Source: Desulfovibrio sp. JC022
GTDB taxonomy: Bacteria > Desulfobacterota > Desulfovibrionia > Desulfovibrionales > Desulfovibrionaceae
Reading direction: 5' to 3'
Length of the DNA stretch: 64,000 nucleotides
Assembly: GCF_010470665.1 (NCBI RefSeq)
Contig: NZ_VOPZ01000009.1
Location: 1 to 64,000, forward strand
Both the position numbers and the translations under genes were made by a program. Shown piece by piece: positions 51,551-60,247 of the stretch; position 1 is the stretch's first letter; every line of letters starts with the position of its first letter. The notes beneath the pieces are model-generated. The model did no database searches, had not been told where the DNA came from, and saw only the letters and a list, made by a program, of their open reading frames with translations.

Positions 51551-52279
51551 CTAATACCCCCCCATGGGGGGTGTTGTCTTTATCAATATTTCAACCCGCC
51601 TGTTCTGTGCGCGCCCTTCCGGAGTTGTGTTGCTGTACAACGGAAAGGTCGGCCCGCAAGCGGAAACTGTCAACCGGTCATTTTGGATGCCCTGCTCCAC
51701 AAAAAACGTGAGTACGGCCATGGCCCGCCCACCGGATAATTGGAAGTTCGCCGGACTCATGCCGCCGACATTATCCGTATACCCGGCAATATTCACATCC
51801 GCGGCTCCCAGATAATCCAGCACCGGAACAAACTGGTAAAGCAGTATTTTTGCCCTCTCGTCAAGTTCCGATTTACCAAGGGGAAACATTAGCTTATCCG
51901 TAAGCACCAAAGCCACACCTTCAGGTTTAGCAAGTACCTTCAGGTTCTCATTAAGAGTAGCCCGGTCCATATCAGGCGGCAAAACATCATCCGGGAAAAG
52001 CAGATCCTTGATCCGATTCTGTTTTTCCAGCACTTCCCACGGCCTTTCAAGAAATTCACTGACCAACTTCACTTTGGCCGTTACCCGCCCGGAACCGCGT
52101 TTGTCCAGAAATCCAAGTTCAGCAGGCATAATGGTAACCCGGGTAATAAAACTCTGGTCCATTGAAGCCATACTTAGCAAGAGCACAAAAAAAGTCAAAA
52201 GCAGGGTGACCAGATCAGAGAATGTTACCAGCCATCCCCCACCCGGATCCGGCGGCTTTTTTACTTTATCGCGGCCCAT
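51551..52279 (-). CDS. MotB-type stator protein (second of a tandem pair)
   Basis: The 242-residue protein has the membrane segment VTFSDLVTLLLTFFVLLLS with the ion-binding Asp, then an OmpA-like domain (NIAGYTDNVGGMSPANFQLS, NRRVEILI). It is preceded by another MotB-type gene and a MotA gene. Both MotB-type proteins keep the Asp, so both may form stators with the single MotA, or as a mixed pair. The serine-rich end of the helix fits sodium-type stators. Confidence 0.9.
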   Translation of the reverse strand: MGRDKVKKPPDPGGGWLVTFSDLVTLLLTFFVLLLSMASMDQSFITRVTIMPAELGFLDKRGSGRVTAKVKLVSEFLERPWEVLEKQNRIKDLLFPDDVLPPDMDRATLNENLKVLAKPEGVALVLTDKLMFPLGKSELDERAKILLYQFVPVLDYLGAADVNIAGYTDNVGGMSPANFQLSGGRAMAVLTFFVEQGIQNDRLTVSACGPTFPLYSNTTPEGRAQNRRVEILIKTTPPMGGY

Positions 52280-52288
52280 GGTCTATCC

Positions 52289-53119
52289 TCACTGCTTGGT
52301 CCGGGGTTTGTCAGCATCACCAATGGGAAAGACAAAATCATCAAATTTGAATTTATCGTTTTCCTTACGCGGAGGCTGATACTCCTTGATTTCCTTAGAA
52401 ACAGCCGCGCTGCGAGTATCAAGCACCAGATCAACCCTGCGATTCATCCTGCGTCCCTCGGGAGTGGAGTTTGGATGGCGGGGCCTGAATTTACCGAATG
52501 CCTCCAGCTTCAACATTTCCGGATTCATGCCGTTGCGGATCAGGTAATTATAAACCGCAAGTGACCTGCTCAAAGAAAGTTTCCATGAAATATCAGGGGT
52601 TAAATCCCGGTCTTCAACACGGTAGTCTTCCCCAAGCTCATCACGAAGGATAGAAGTATGTCCGGCAACCAGCACAGGGTGCTTAACCCTTTTGAGCACC
52701 GGGAGAACTGTATCAAGAATTCGCGCACCCTCAAGTGAAACGGAGGTGCTGTCCGGGGTAAAAAGAACATCGGCTCCAATGGAAAGAATCTGCACAAACC
52801 TGTTGGATTCAAAACGCAAATCCTCTTCGGCAAATTCCCAGAGCAAGGGCTTGATAGGCTCCAGACCTTCCTGAAGCTCCATAGGGCCGACCTGAACGGT
52901 TTTGCGGGACTGGGTGTCGGAAAGAACATCGAATCCTTTGGAACCGAACCCGAACGTACCGATAATGGAACCGAGCACCACCATCTTACGCCGTTCATCA
53001 ACAACCGACATACTCACCAGCAGCACAAAAAAGGTGAGCATCAGGGTCATCAAGTCACTGAAGGTAATCAGCCATAAAGGCTGACCTTCAGGCTCTTGCG
53101 GCTTTTTCTTCCTACCCAT
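52289..53119 (-). CDS. MotB-type stator protein (first of a tandem pair)
   Basis: The 276-residue protein has LITFSDLMTLMLTFFVLLVSM with the ion-binding Asp, then a linker and an OmpA-like domain (VLVAGHTSILRDEL, LSLSRSLAVYNYLI, NRRVDLVLDTR). The ATG at 53119 follows GGGGGATTG and is preferred over the in-frame TTG at 53134. It begins about 58 bases after motA and ends nine bases before the second motB-type gene. It is longer than its neighbour in the C-terminal tail. Confidence 0.9.
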   Translation of the reverse strand: MGRKKKPQEPEGQPLWLITFSDLMTLMLTFFVLLVSMSVVDERRKMVVLGSIIGTFGFGSKGFDVLSDTQSRKTVQVGPMELQEGLEPIKPLLWEFAEEDLRFESNRFVQILSIGADVLFTPDSTSVSLEGARILDTVLPVLKRVKHPVLVAGHTSILRDELGEDYRVEDRDLTPDISWKLSLSRSLAVYNYLIRNGMNPEMLKLEAFGKFRPRHPNSTPEGRRMNRRVDLVLDTRSAAVSKEIKEYQPPRKENDKFKFDDFVFPIGDADKPRTKQ

Positions 53120-53177
53120 CAATCCCCCGTTCAAACATTTGCTGAACCGGCCCAGTACACAATGAAACTATGCCCCG

Positions 53178-53939
53178 CTAATCGGTAATCTTGCGGATTT
53201 TCGGAGGCAGGAAGCTGTTCAGCTTCTCCTCAATAATCTTGGGGTTCTCACCTTTGGAAATTGCGATGATGCCTTCCATGACCATTTCCCGAAGCAGGAT
53301 TTCCTCTTTACTGCGGGTTTTGAGCTTTCCGGACATGGGAGTAAAGACAAGGTTTGCCAGAATCGCACCGTAAAGAGTGGTCAGCAGCGCAACAGCCATG
53401 GCAGGCCCGATGGTACTTGGGTCACTCATGGTCTGGAGCATCTGCACCAGCCCGATAACCGTACCGATCATACCCATGGCCGGAGCAAAGTCGGCAAAAA
53501 TCTTCAGGATCTCAGCCCCGGTTTCATGCCTGTTCTCAAGGTACTGGATTTCTGTTTCCAGAATTTCCTGAATAACCTGCGGCTCAAGGCCGTCAACAGT
53601 AAGTTGCAGCCCTTTGCGCAGAAAGTCGTCTTCAATGGATTTCAAGGCAGGTTCAAGAGAAAGAATGCCTTCACGGCGGGCGCGGTTGGCGAAATCCATG
53701 AACTTATCAATGATCTCACCCGGTGATTCAAGACTGGAAAAAAAAGTCTTTTTAATAACCCCTACAACGCCCAAGACATGGCCCATGGGATAGTTGACCA
53801 GCGAGGCCCCGATGGTCCCGCCGATAACGATCAGTACAGAGGGAACGGAAATAAAAATACCCAAGGGACTTCCGACCAGAATAGCCGAAAGCACAAGTCC
53901 GAAAGAAAGAACTATTCCTATTACTGTACCCAGATCCAT
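53178..53939 (-). CDS. motA: MotA/PomA-type stator protein
   Basis: The 253-residue protein has the MotA plan: two N-terminal helices (GTVIGIVLSFGLVLSAILVG; VLIVIGGTIGASLVNYP), the cytoplasmic loop with LEPALKSIEDDFLRKGLQL, and the channel helices (PAMGMIGTVIGLVQML; AVALLTTLYGAILANLVF). It pairs with the two MotB-type proteins encoded after it. AGGCGG lies upstream of the ATG. The gene sits upstream of fliL-fliN-fliO-fliP-fliQ and probably heads that operon. Confidence 0.93.
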   Translation of the reverse strand: MDLGTVIGIVLSFGLVLSAILVGSPLGIFISVPSVLIVIGGTIGASLVNYPMGHVLGVVGVIKKTFFSSLESPGEIIDKFMDFANRARREGILSLEPALKSIEDDFLRKGLQLTVDGLEPQVIQEILETEIQYLENRHETGAEILKIFADFAPAMGMIGTVIGLVQMLQTMSDPSTIGPAMAVALLTTLYGAILANLVFTPMSGKLKTRSKEEILLREMVMEGIIAISKGENPKIIEEKLNSFLPPKIRKITD

Positions 53940-53966
53940 TCAGTCCGCCTGTGGGTGTTTTAAGGT

Positions 53967-54671
53967 TTAGTATCCCGGTCTTTTGCCAAAAATTCTGGTT
54001 CCGACCCTGATCATGGTGGAGCCTTCCTCAATGGCTACCCGGAAATCCCCGGTCATGCCCATGGAAAGTTCCGGCAGCTTGATTCCGAAAAGTTTTTCCA
54101 TACCTTCGGAGAGCATACGCAACCTTGCAAAGTAGGGCCTTGCCCCTTCCGGATCACCGAAAAAAGGCGGCAAACACATCAGCCCGGTCAGCTTGAGGTT
54201 GCCGTAACCCTGAATCTCTTCAATCAGAGCGGGGAGTGTCTCTTCGGTCACCCCGCACTTCTGTTCCTCACAAGCGGTATTTACCTGAATGAGGATATTC
54301 TGGACCGTATCCAGAGCCTCGGCCTTTTTATTAAGCAGTCCGGCCAGCTTGGATGAATCCACACTATGCACTGCGCAGAACTTTCCGGCCACCTGTTTGG
54401 CCTTTTTGGACTGCAACCCACCTATAAAATGCCAGTCTATATCAAGACCGGACAGCTCATCCTGCTTGGCTAAGGCTTCCTGTACGTAAGATTCGCCAAA
54501 GCAGCGATGTCCGGCATTGTACAACATCTCGATATCAGAGGCTGCGTGAAGTTTGGAAACCGCCATGACGGTGACTTCCTCTGGTTTACGACCGGCCCTT
54601 AAGCAGGCCTGAGCCACTTCTTCCTTAACCTCTGAAATATTCTCAACAAGTTCTTTTTCTCTGTTACTCAT
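53967..54671 (-). CDS. yggS: Pyridoxal phosphate homeostasis protein (YggS/PLPBP family)
   Basis: The 234-residue protein is a single alpha/beta-barrel PLP-binding protein. VTVMAVSKLHAASDIEMLYNAG holds the Lys for PLP, with GESYVQEA, WHFIGGLQSKKAK, LTGLMCLPPF and SMGMTGDFRVAIEEGSTMIRVG. It binds PLP and keeps its cellular level balanced. The ATG at 54671 gives the family's usual start; another ATG at 54701 has no better ribosome site. It ends 28 bases before the motA start and may be transcribed into it. Confidence 0.92.
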   Translation of the reverse strand: MSNREKELVENISEVKEEVAQACLRAGRKPEEVTVMAVSKLHAASDIEMLYNAGHRCFGESYVQEALAKQDELSGLDIDWHFIGGLQSKKAKQVAGKFCAVHSVDSSKLAGLLNKKAEALDTVQNILIQVNTACEEQKCGVTEETLPALIEEIQGYGNLKLTGLMCLPPFFGDPEGARPYFARLRMLSEGMEKLFGIKLPELSMGMTGDFRVAIEEGSTMIRVGTRIFGKRPGY

Positions 54672-54776
54672 TGTCAAACAGCCGTTTTCAGTAAGCGGCA
54701 TACATTAAAATTCGGTTGATTATATAAATTTCTTTAATAAAAAGAAAACAAAAGGACAAGAATTCTTCGCGCCGGA

Positions 54777-55694
54777 CTACTCACCAAGTCCAAGGGAACG
54801 CAAGAAACCCACATCTTCAGTCCAGCCCTCACGGACTTTAACCCAAAGTTCAAGCATGACCTTCATCTCAAGCATCTCTTCCAGTTCTTTTCTGGCCTGA
54901 GTGCCGATTTTCTTAAGGTTCTGCCCGCCCTTACCGATGATCATACCTTTGTGGTTCTTCTTGGTGGTATAAATAATGGCCCCGATATTGACCAGATTAC
55001 GCTCGGTTTCTTCGGTCCAGAATTCAATTTCCACTGCTGTGGAATAAGGCAGTTCCTGCTGCAAGCTCATAAACAACTTTTCGCGCACGGTTTCAGCAGC
55101 CATGAAGCGCATGGGTACAGTTGAAACCTGATCTTCAGGGAACATGGGCGGCCCTTCAGGCAGAGTCTCAATAACTTTTTCCAGCAAAACATCCGCGCCA
55201 TCACCTTTAAGAGCGGAAACAGGAATGAATTCAGCTTCAGGCCAGAGTTCCTGAGCCTTTTCCATTACCGGAAGCAATTTTGCTTTATCTTTAACCTTGT
55301 CGATTTTGTTTACTGCCACGAACAGCTTTTTATTGGACTGGTTGACCGGTTTAACTACCGGAGCCAGTTCCTGCTCCATGAGATGGGGCTTGGCTGCGTA
55401 AAGAGCAGCGTCAAAGAGAACCACGATGGCATTGGCACTTCCAAGCGCTTCCCACGCAGACTCAAGCAGAAAACGGTTCATCTTTCCGCGCATGCGGTGG
55501 ATGCCGGGAGTGTCCAAAAAGACAATCTGTGAGTTTTCATTGCTCAAAATACCGCTGATGCGGTTACGGGTGGTCTGGGGTTTAGGTGAAACAATCGCCA
55601 CCTTCTGGCCCAGATAGTGGTTCATGAGAGTGGATTTACCAGCGTTAGGGGGACCGATCAAAGCCACCCAGCCAAATTTATATTCTTCAGACAT
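54777..55694 (-). CDS. era: GTPase Era
   Basis: The 305-residue protein has the G motifs GPPNAGKSTLMN, DTPGIHRMRGKMN and VNKIDKVKDK, then the C-terminal KH domain (GMIIGKGGQNLKKIGTQARKELE). It binds the 3' end of 16S rRNA and helps 30S maturation. AAGGAAATAAA precedes the ATG. Confidence 0.96.
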   Translation of the reverse strand: MSEEYKFGWVALIGPPNAGKSTLMNHYLGQKVAIVSPKPQTTRNRISGILSNENSQIVFLDTPGIHRMRGKMNRFLLESAWEALGSANAIVVLFDAALYAAKPHLMEQELAPVVKPVNQSNKKLFVAVNKIDKVKDKAKLLPVMEKAQELWPEAEFIPVSALKGDGADVLLEKVIETLPEGPPMFPEDQVSTVPMRFMAAETVREKLFMSLQQELPYSTAVEIEFWTEETERNLVNIGAIIYTTKKNHKGMIIGKGGQNLKKIGTQARKELEEMLEMKVMLELWVKVREGWTEDVGFLRSLGLGE

Positions 55695-55737
55695 TTTATT
55701 TCCTTGTTATGATGCGCTGTCGCGCTTTTATTTAAGA

Positions 55738-55812
55738 GTGCCTCCGGCGGGTCTACCGACGGTCCCTCCGGGGGCTTAACCCCTTTTTGTAAAAAGGGGT
55801 TAAGAATCCCAA
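55738..55812. repeat. Intergenic hairpin repeat of the CCTCCGGCGG type, copy 2
   Basis: TGCCTCCGGCGG opens as in the copy at 42881. It is followed by CTTAACCCCTTTTT-GT-AAAAAGGGGTTAAG (55775-55804) and AATCCC. The two copies share the head and tail and differ in the hairpin, as expected for a dispersed repeat with variable core. Confidence 0.75.
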
Positions 55813-55956
55813 AAACTTTTAGTTAGCTATCGCTACCAGTCTTTGAAATTCATGCGGTAATTCATTTCAAACAACCGCCGAGAGCAAAATACACGAAAAA
55901 TTGATACTAGGCCAATTTCAAAAAATTGAATTCCTGAAACGCACTGAAAAAACATT

Positions 55957-55994
55957 AAAAGACCTTTCCAATTAGTCCTTGGAAAGGTCTTTTT
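55957..55994. terminator. Bidirectional-looking terminator after topA
   Basis: AAAAGACCTTTCCAA and TTGGAAAGGTCTTTT are perfect 15-base arms with T-runs on both strands. It is placed to end the topA transcript. Confidence 0.85.
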
Positions 55995-56034
55995 TGATCT
56001 AACATTTGCCTAGATTTAATCTAGACTTTCTTTA

Positions 56035-56048
56035 GTTTCACGTGAAAC
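56035..56048. promoter_or_regulatory. Second parS site
   Basis: GTTTCACGTGAAAC, the 14-base core of parS, is perfect; only the outermost base pair differs from consensus. It lies 24 kb from the first parS, eight bases after the topA stop. Confidence 0.88.
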
Positions 56049-56055
56049 CAAAGAC

Positions 56056-58458
56056 TTACCCTTCGTCCTCACCCTGAACATAGCCACACCCTTTTTCCGG
56101 GCAGGCAATATGCTCACCTTTGGCGCGGGTGGTCTTTTTGACCAGCACAGGATGTCCACATTTCGGGCAGGGCCCGTCAATGGGCGGATACCAGACCGCA
56201 TAATCGCAATCCGGGTACTGATCGCAGGAGTAAAAAAGTTTTCCACGGCGGGAGCTTTTTTCCACCAACTCGCCTTTGCAACCTTCACGAGGACATTTGA
56301 CCCCGGTAGAGAACGGTTTGGCGTGTTTGCAATCAGGGTAATTGGAGCAGGCAATAAAACGGCTTCCGGTACGGGCATGTTTGATAATCAGCTCGCCGTC
56401 CTTACAATCTGGACATTTACCGACCTTCAAGGCTGAAGGTGTTTCCACAACCTTGATTTTGCCGTCATCATCGCGCTCGAAATTCTTAATATTGCGGCAA
56501 TCAGGATATCCGGTACAGCCGAGGAATTCACCGCGACTGGAACGTTTGATAGCCATAGGACTGCCGCATTTCTCACAGGTAACCCCGGTCTCTTCCGGCG
56601 GTTCCTCTTCCAGAACTACGATCTTACCCTTTTCATCGCGGGTGAAATTGACGATGCTTTTGCAGTCCGGGTAGTTGGAACAGCCGAGAAATTCCCCGGT
56701 ACGTCCAAACTTTATAACCATGGGTGAACCACATTTTTCACAAACAATTCCGGTATCCTCTCCGCCGCGCTTCATTTCCTTGGACGCGGTTTCAAGGGTG
56801 GGATAAAACCCGTCCACGAAATTTTTCATCAAAAAGGTCCACTCGATCTTGCCGTCAGCAACATCATCAAGCTGCTTTTCCATGGCAGCGGTGAACCCGA
56901 CATCCATGAGTTCCTTAAAATGCTCGGAAAGCTGGTCGCTGACCACAAAACCGAGTTCCGTGGGGATAAATTTCTTTTCCTCAAGATTCACGTAACCGCG
57001 ATCCTGAATGGTAGAAATAATGGATGCATAAGTCGACGGACGACCGATACCTTTCTCTTCCAGCTCACGGACGAGGGAAGCTTCGGAATAACGGGCCGGG
57101 GGCTGAGTAAACTTCTGTTCGCTGTCGATCTTCTCGACCTTGAGCACTTCGCCCTTTTCCAGCTTGGGCAACTCAATGAGCTTTTCATCACCGGTCTTGC
57201 CGGTAACGCGCATAAAACCGGGAAAGAGCAATCTTTCGCCCTTGGAACGCCAGATGGTGTTCTTGGCCTGAATGGTGACCACGGTATCCCAGAAACGGGC
57301 CGGAGCCATCTGGGAAGCGATGAAGCGGTTCCAGATGAGCTTGTAGACCTTGAACTGGTCCGCAGGCAGAAAAGGTTTCACATCTTCAGGCATGATTGTC
57401 GCGTCAACAGGGCGGATAGCTTCGTGAGCATCCTGCGCGCCGCCTTTGGATTTATAGACGCGAGGCTTGGCCGGGTAGAATTCATCCCCGTATTTTTCAA
57501 GGATAACCTTCTTGGCAGTATCCCGAGCTTCGTTAGCGATACGCACGGAATCAGTACGCATATAGGTGATCAGTGCTGTTGTACCTTTATCACCAAGCTC
57601 AACACCTTCATAAAGACGCTGGGCAAGAGTCATGGTCCGCTTGGCGGAATAACCGAGTCTGCGGTTGGCGTCCTGCTGCAAGGTGGAAGTGATGTAAGGA
57701 GGCAGGGGATTACGCTTACGCTCCTTCTCTGTGAGATCAGTAATCTCAAAAGGCACACCCTTTACGTTACTCTGGAGGGCTTCCGCTTCATCAGCAGAAC
57801 CGATCTCGGCCTTTTTGCCGTCCACTTTCCAGAGGTCGGCCACGAAAGGCGGTGGATTATTGCCTTCCACATGGGCTTTAAAGAGCCAGTATTCTTCAGG
57901 AATAAAAGCACGGCGGGCCTTTTCACGCTCCACTACAAGCTTGAGCGCAACGGACTGCACGCGCCCTGCGGAAATACCCCTTTTTACCTTTTTCCAAAGA
58001 ATGGGAGAAATTTTGTAACCCACCAGACGGTCCAGAATACGACGGGCCTGCTGGGAATCGAAAAGCTGTTCATTGAGCGGCTTCGGATGTTCTAGAGCTT
58101 CTTTAACAGCTCTTGCGGTAATTTCGTTGAACTGGATACGGCTGACGTTCTGGTTCACTTCCTGAATAATAGCCGCAACGTGCCAGCCGATGGCCTCCCC
58201 TTCGCGGTCGGGGTCAGGTGCCAGGAAGACATGATCGGCCTTAGCCGCTGCCTTCTTCAGCTTATTGACCACATCCTCTTTACCGGGAATGATCTGGTAC
58301 TGGGGGGTAAAATCACCATCTTCTTCGACTCCCAGTTTATTCTTGGGCAGGTCACGCACGTGACCGACGGATGCGGCCACCTGGTAATTTTTACCAAGAA
58401 ACTTACTGATAGTCTTCACCTTTGCCGGGGACTCAACAACAATCAAATCTTTGCTCAT
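56056..58458 (-). CDS. topA: DNA topoisomerase I with five C-terminal zinc ribbons
   Basis: The 800-residue type IA topoisomerase relaxes negative supercoils. It has the TOPRIM start (IVVESPAKVKTISKFLG, ASVGHVRDLPK, DPDREGEAIGWHVA), PPPYITSTLQQDANRRLGY-like sequence and the active-site Tyr in ITYMRTDSVRIANEARD. After about residue 580 come five Cys4-type ribbons (CEKCGSP...CSNYPDC; CEKCGSP...CTGYPDC; CPDCKDG...CSNYPDC; CPREGCKG...CDQYPDC; CPKCGHP...CPEKGC). E. coli has three, so this form has an extended tail. A 391-residue frame on the opposite strand is a shadow. Confidence 0.95.
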   Translation of the reverse strand: MSKDLIVVESPAKVKTISKFLGKNYQVAASVGHVRDLPKNKLGVEEDGDFTPQYQIIPGKEDVVNKLKKAAAKADHVFLAPDPDREGEAIGWHVAAIIQEVNQNVSRIQFNEITARAVKEALEHPKPLNEQLFDSQQARRILDRLVGYKISPILWKKVKRGISAGRVQSVALKLVVEREKARRAFIPEEYWLFKAHVEGNNPPPFVADLWKVDGKKAEIGSADEAEALQSNVKGVPFEITDLTEKERKRNPLPPYITSTLQQDANRRLGYSAKRTMTLAQRLYEGVELGDKGTTALITYMRTDSVRIANEARDTAKKVILEKYGDEFYPAKPRVYKSKGGAQDAHEAIRPVDATIMPEDVKPFLPADQFKVYKLIWNRFIASQMAPARFWDTVVTIQAKNTIWRSKGERLLFPGFMRVTGKTGDEKLIELPKLEKGEVLKVEKIDSEQKFTQPPARYSEASLVRELEEKGIGRPSTYASIISTIQDRGYVNLEEKKFIPTELGFVVSDQLSEHFKELMDVGFTAAMEKQLDDVADGKIEWTFLMKNFVDGFYPTLETASKEMKRGGEDTGIVCEKCGSPMVIKFGRTGEFLGCSNYPDCKSIVNFTRDEKGKIVVLEEEPPEETGVTCEKCGSPMAIKRSSRGEFLGCTGYPDCRNIKNFERDDDGKIKVVETPSALKVGKCPDCKDGELIIKHARTGSRFIACSNYPDCKHAKPFSTGVKCPREGCKGELVEKSSRRGKLFYSCDQYPDCDYAVWYPPIDGPCPKCGHPVLVKKTTRAKGEHIACPEKGCGYVQGEDEG

Positions 58459-58581
58459 AGTTTGCAGCCTATAACCATCAAGTTGACACTATGCAACCAT
58501 AAAAAACGGTCATCCAAAGCTTTTCAGCTTATGTGAATGGTATACTCTTTTGTTAAATATTATTTTTAACTAACCAAAAAA

Positions 58582-58875
58582 TCAGGAAGAAATACATTTT
58601 TTCAACGCTGATAATTTTTCCTGTAAAATTTTTATGTCATTGCCATCACGGGCCGAAAGTTCCAGCTCCTTGGCCTTGACTGTCACTTTCGGCAAGCCGA
58701 AAGTCCGCGCCGAACCAGCCACAGCATGGGCGTTTTTGTACAGCTTTTCGAGATCAGCGTCATCGCCGCCGCGCTCATAAGCAGAAAGATAACCTTCCAG
58801 CTCTTCAACACGCCCACCGAGTGCCGCAGCATATCTCTTATTAAGCTCAGCAAGCTTTTCGTCAAGTGTAGCCAT
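58582..58875 (-). CDS. Histidine phosphotransfer (HPt) domain protein
   Basis: The 97-residue all-helical protein matches a single HPt domain. The motif NAHAVAGSARTFGLPKVTV has the phospho-accepting His. A Lys usually follows near the His (HxLKG); here it is Ala. It would shuttle phosphate between response regulators or a hybrid kinase, none of which is nearby. The ATG at 58875 is preferred over 58890 because GGAGGCAAAC is directly upstream. The terminator of the permease gene ends only three bases before this ribosome site, so there is little room for a promoter and expression may come by read-through. Confidence 0.85.
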   Translation of the reverse strand: MATLDEKLAELNKRYAAALGGRVEELEGYLSAYERGGDDADLEKLYKNAHAVAGSARTFGLPKVTVKAKELELSARDGNDIKILQEKLSALKKCISS

Positions 58876-58888
58876 GTTTGCCTCCACC

Positions 58889-58917
58889 AAAAAAAAGCCC
58901 GCGTAGTGCGGGCTTTT
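58889..58917 (-). terminator. Terminator of the amino-acid permease gene
   Basis: On the minus strand AAAAGCCCGC-ACTAC-GCGGGCTTTT is followed by further T. It lies right in front of the HPt gene ribosome site (58881-58885). Confidence 0.88.
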
Positions 58918-58921
58918 GTCA

Positions 58922-60247
58922 TTAGCGTTTGGAGCTGTTCATCAACAAGCCCCCTGCTGCTTGAATCAGCAGGAAGATTATCAGGAAGTGGATGAACATA
59001 TCCTTCTGGATTGCACCCCAGATAATGTACACTGAACCGCAACCCGCCAGCAATGGGCAGAGGAAACGACTCAGAGGTCCGAGGTCGGTAAAAGTCTTCA
59101 TCACCCAGATGTAAATAGAGATGTAAATCACATACAGGAATGCGATGGGCAGTTCGGATACATCCATAAACTGACCCCACCAGCCGTGAAAGTTACCGTA
59201 CCAGACTACCAGCCAGAAGCAGGACAGAAAGTAACCGATAATTGCGGACCAGCTGGTGCTATTGGTAACCGGGTTAACCTGCCTGAAAAGATCAGCACGG
59301 GGACCGAGGTTACGGGAAGCAATGGAGAACATGCCGCGAGCAGACCCCATGATCAGGCCGTTCAGCGTACCGAGGCAGGAAATAATAACAAACACGGTCA
59401 GCAGGGTGCCGCCAACATTACCGAAGATCATTTCAATAACACGCACAGGTGCGGCGTCGCCTTCAGCAAGAACCTGATCATTGGTCAGTACGCCGGAAAT
59501 ACCCAGATAATAAAGCATGTAAATGGTCATTACCGCGATGGTACCGACAACAAGTGCACGGGGCAGGGTCTTTTTAGCGTCTTTAAGTTCGGCGTTGATG
59601 ACGGTTGCGATAATCCAGCCTTCGTAAGCAAAGGCGGTGGAAAGGGTAGCCACGGCAAGTCCGCCGCCGCTGCCGGAAATTTCACTGGCAGTCTGCATGA
59701 AGTTCTGCATGGTCTGACCGCTGGAAAGACCGGTAATACCACCAACAACAGCCACAAGACCGAGCGGGATCAGCTTGATTATAGTAGAGGAAACCTGCCA
59801 CTTACCGGCCAGAACCGGAGAATAGTAGTTGAGCAGGAAAAATGCGGTCAAATAAACAAAGGACAGGGGCCAGAGCATATCTTTCATACCCATCAAACCA
59901 ACAGAATAGTTGGCGGATACCCAGGCCAGAACCGCAACCAGAGTCGGGTAATAGATAAAGGTCATAAACCAACCGACCATGTACCCGGCTTTCTCACCGT
60001 AAGCTTCTTCAAAATAGTCAACCAGACCGTTAACCTTCTCAATACGGGTCGCGATCTTTGAAAAAACATATGCGGTAACAACCATGATGGTACCACCGAT
60101 CAGCCATGCAAGCAGTGCGGTGGGCAGATCGCCACCCGCAGCCTTGAGAACGTCATCGGCTTTAAAGAAAACCCCTGAGCCGATTACGATCCCCACAACC
60201 ATAGCGGTTGCAGTCCAGAAACCGTATTTCTTCTGTAAATTATCCAT
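58922..60247 (-). CDS. APC-family amino-acid permease
   Basis: The 441-residue membrane protein has about 12 hydrophobic segments. The N-terminal signature GFWTATAMVVGIVIGSGVFF has the unwound helix-1 region of APC transporters, followed by AFAYEGWIIATVINAELKDAKKTLPRALVVG in helices 6-7. It exchanges or imports amino acids across the inner membrane; substrate unknown. The ATG at 60247 is used, with GGGG 11 bases upstream; a TTG at 60256 is in frame. It is followed by a strong terminator and the HPt gene. Confidence 0.9.
   Translation of the reverse strand: MDNLQKKYGFWTATAMVVGIVIGSGVFFKADDVLKAAGGDLPTALLAWLIGGTIMVVTAYVFSKIATRIEKVNGLVDYFEEAYGEKAGYMVGWFMTFIYYPTLVAVLAWVSANYSVGLMGMKDMLWPLSFVYLTAFFLLNYYSPVLAGKWQVSSTIIKLIPLGLVAVVGGITGLSSGQTMQNFMQTASEISGSGGGLAVATLSTAFAYEGWIIATVINAELKDAKKTLPRALVVGTIAVMTIYMLYYLGISGVLTNDQVLAEGDAAPVRVIEMIFGNVGGTLLTVFVIISCLGTLNGLIMGSARGMFSIASRNLGPRADLFRQVNPVTNSTSWSAIIGYFLSCFWLVVWYGNFHGWWGQFMDVSELPIAFLYVIYISIYIWVMKTFTDLGPLSRFLCPLLAGCGSVYIIWGAIQKDMFIHFLIIFLLIQAAGGLLMNSSKR

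Larger units (their letters stand above)
55695..56055. other. Intergenic region between era and topA: repeat, terminator and parS
   Basis: In order: a CCTCCGGCGG-type repeat (55738-55812), a terminator (55957-55994), a small palindrome CTAGATTTAATCTAG (56010-56024) and a parS site (56035-56048). No gene is visible. Confidence 0.7.

Noticed and set aside
56920-58095. 391-residue open frame on the plus strand across topA
   Set aside because: It is the antisense of the topA coding region, with no ribosome site and no recognisable domain. Similar long antisense frames lie over pyrC, the HD gene, the beta-subunit gene and the permease.
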